Below are positions 51,617 through 52,491 of a stretch of 52,491 nucleotides of DNA, one piece after another. The notes beneath the pieces are model-generated. The model saw only the letters and a program-made list of their open reading frames with translations, made no database searches and was not told where the DNA came from. Each line of letters starts with the position of its first letter. Position 1 is the first letter of the stretch. The DNA comes from Palleronia rufa. Its GTDB lineage: Bacteria > Pseudomonadota > Alphaproteobacteria > Rhodobacterales > Rhodobacteraceae. Location: assembly GCF_000743715.1 (NCBI RefSeq), contig NZ_JQEY01000001.1:782081-834571 (forward strand), in the 5' to 3' direction. The position numbers and the translations under genes are program-made.

Positions 51617-51635
51617 GGTGCCAAGATTTGGCACC
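51617..51635. promoter_or_regulatory. perfect 19-bp palindrome, likely operator of the WYL regulator
   Basis: GGTGCCAA (51617-51624) and TTGGCACC (51628-51635) are exact inverted repeats with a 3-base centre. Flanking ACAAAA and TTTTGT extend the symmetry with one offset base. It lies 20 bp from the WYL start and 47 bp from the Rid-family start, in the middle of their 85-bp divergent spacer, so one bound protein could repress both promoters. Confidence 0.75.
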
Positions 51636-51681
51636 GTTTTGTTCTACCCCTTTTCAGCAACTGTAAAAAGGAGATTGCGAC

Positions 51682-52077
51682 ATGGAACGAACGGCAGTGA
51701 ACCCGTGGGATTGGTCGATCAAGCTGGGATATAACCAGGCCGAAGCGATCGAGGGCGCAACGCGCCAGCTGATCTGCGCGGGTCAAACGTCGGTCGACGC
51801 GAATGGAAATCCGCAACATGCCGGTGATATGCGTGCACAGATCGACCTCGCCCTGGACAATCTCGAGGCGGTGCTGAAAGGGGCTGACATGGACCTCGGC
51901 AATGTCGTCCGGCTCGGCATCTACGCGACGGACGTGGACGAGGCTTTGAAAAACTTCGACCTGATGGGGATGCGGTTTGGCCCTCACCAAGTGGCACCAC
52001 CGATGACCTTGCTTGGGGTCACACGCCTTGCATTATCGGGCCTGCTTTTCGAAATCGAAGCAACGGCTGCAGCATAA
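51682..52077 (+). CDS. Rid-family (YjgF/YER057c/UK114) protein lacking the RidA arginine
   Basis: The 131-residue protein has the chorismate-mutase-like Rid fold: LICAGQTSVDANGNPQHAGD, MRAQIDLALDNLEAVLKGAD, NVVRLGIYATDVDEALKNFD and LALSGLLFEIEATA. RidA enzymes hydrolyse reactive enamines and imines and need an arginine in a PxRS motif. Here the corresponding stretch reads APPMTLLGVTRLA, so that residue appears replaced. It would fit one of the Rid subfamilies without imine deaminase activity. A ggagat site precedes the ATG. The divergent WYL gene probably regulates it. Confidence 0.9.
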   Translation: MERTAVNPWDWSIKLGYNQAEAIEGATRQLICAGQTSVDANGNPQHAGDMRAQIDLALDNLEAVLKGADMDLGNVVRLGIYATDVDEALKNFDLMGMRFGPHQVAPPMTLLGVTRLALSGLLFEIEATAAA

Positions 52078-52245
52078 TTGAATGTGCGGAGCGGCTCTCA
52101 GTACAAATCGGAAATGCGGCCGCTTCGTCTCCTTACGCAGACAATCCTGAGTGGTAGCAACGTCCTAGCAAGCTAGCTTAATGCTTTACAGTGAACCTTA
52201 CAGAGGCATATCATAGAGGATCGCGGTGCGTTGGTGGAATTTCGA

Positions 52246-52491
52246 GGCTCTGTTGCACAAAGCTTTTAATACCCGAGATTCCCCTTTCCCCGGACGGATT
52301 CATCCCACGGCCTCTGTGACAGGGATGCCAAGGGCGGTGTAGCCGTTCATGACGGCGATGCGGACCTGGACTTCCGCGACTTGTCGGTCGAAGTCCCGCG
52401 CCATGAGGCGCTGCCCCAGCAATTTAACGCAGTGCATCTTGGTTTCGACGCGGCTTCGGCGGTGGTATCCGCTCCAGTTTCGCCAGATCGC
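52246..52491 (-). mobile_element. IS5-family insertion sequence, right end (runs off the window)
   Basis: The terminal repeat GGCTCTGTTGCACAAAGC starts at 52246. It encloses the end of a transposase gene read on the minus strand. It is of the same family as the broken copy at 49463 but in the opposite orientation. The other end is beyond the window. Confidence 0.8.
52300..52491 (-). CDS. IS5-family transposase, C-terminal part (partial at window edge)
   Basis: The last 63 codons read in the minus direction are open to the window edge. They include RNWSGYHRRSRVETKMHC, VKLLGQRLMARDFDRQVAEV and MNGYTALGIPVTEAVG with the stop at 52302-52300. This is the usual C-terminus of the IS5-family transposases whose N-terminal two thirds appear at 49526-50282. 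The catalytic Glu region (RSRVETKMHC) is intact. Whether the whole gene is functional cannot be seen. Confidence 0.88.
   Translation of the reverse strand, partial: AIWRNWSGYHRRSRVETKMHCVKLLGQRLMARDFDRQVAEVQVRIAVMNGYTALGIPVTEAVG

Overview
The window is high-GC DNA of alphaproteobacterial type. The gene set (glnBA with PII, bifunctional nnr, glmUS, AlaE, an Xre/RES pair, TraA and AlpA remnants, a rhizobial/roseobacter-style inositol cluster) fits a Rhodobacteraceae (Rhodobacterales) genome best. The species cannot be named from the sequence alone.

Layout. (1) Positions 1-2018 are a graveyard of insertion sequences: the C-terminal tail of an IS3-type transposase, then an IS110-type transposase full of stops, then about 1.1 kb I cannot assign. 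(2) 2019-21722 is mostly conserved chromosomal DNA: a small Ala/Lys-rich protein, an FAH-family hydrolase, a DUF3445 heme-dependent N-demethylase-like gene that overlaps a BCCT betaine-type transporter tail to tail, glnB-glnA, nnr, glmU-glmS, a phosphoglycolate-phosphatase-like gene, and a tightly packed five-gene acyl-CoA ligase / biotin-dependent carboxylase operon that also carries a nitronate-monooxygenase-like gene and a GST. (3) 21723-27370 is a second mobile zone: a phage head-morphogenesis fragment, a small lipoprotein, a broken IS3 transposase running into a broken TraA relaxase/helicase, an AlpA remnant, an Xre(MbcA)/RES toxin-antitoxin pair whose toxin has lost its tail by a one-base frameshift, and an apparently intact IS481-family element. 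(4) 27969-48734 is a 21-kb inositol catabolism and uptake island. (5) 48845-52491 holds alaE, a broken IS5-family copy, two tRNA-end repeats, a WYL regulator divergent from a Rid-family gene across a perfect palindrome, and the end of a second IS5-family copy.

The inositol island has two halves. The minus-strand half reads, in transcription order: LacI regulator, periplasmic binding protein, permease, ATPase, a TIM-barrel epimerase-like protein, IolG, an IolI-like protein, IolC fused to DUF2090, IolD, IolE, a 71-aa membrane protein, IolB. IolA/MmsA lies beyond a divergent LysR gene. Together these import inositol and take it through 2-keto-myo-inositol, the trione, 5-deoxyglucuronate, DKG and DKG-6-phosphate to malonate semialdehyde and acetyl-CoA. 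The second half starts at a second LacI gene and runs the other way: a second IolG (IdhA type), a second IolE-like protein and two more Gfo/Idh/MocA dehydrogenases, each pair overlapping by 4 bp. This looks like a module for feeding other inositol isomers or related polyols into the same pathway. An operator-like motif TGATG-N6-CATCA occurs in front of both halves.

The points most worth a second look are: (a) copies of the 3' end of an initiator-tRNA-like sequence plus terminators and a shared arm on both sides of the inositol island, which suggests an island built at a tRNA att site; (b) an ABC ATPase whose Walker B aspartate is valine; (c) the shared operator motif; (d) the unusual carboxylase operon; (e) the RES toxin frameshift; and (f) a Rid-family protein that lacks the catalytic arginine.
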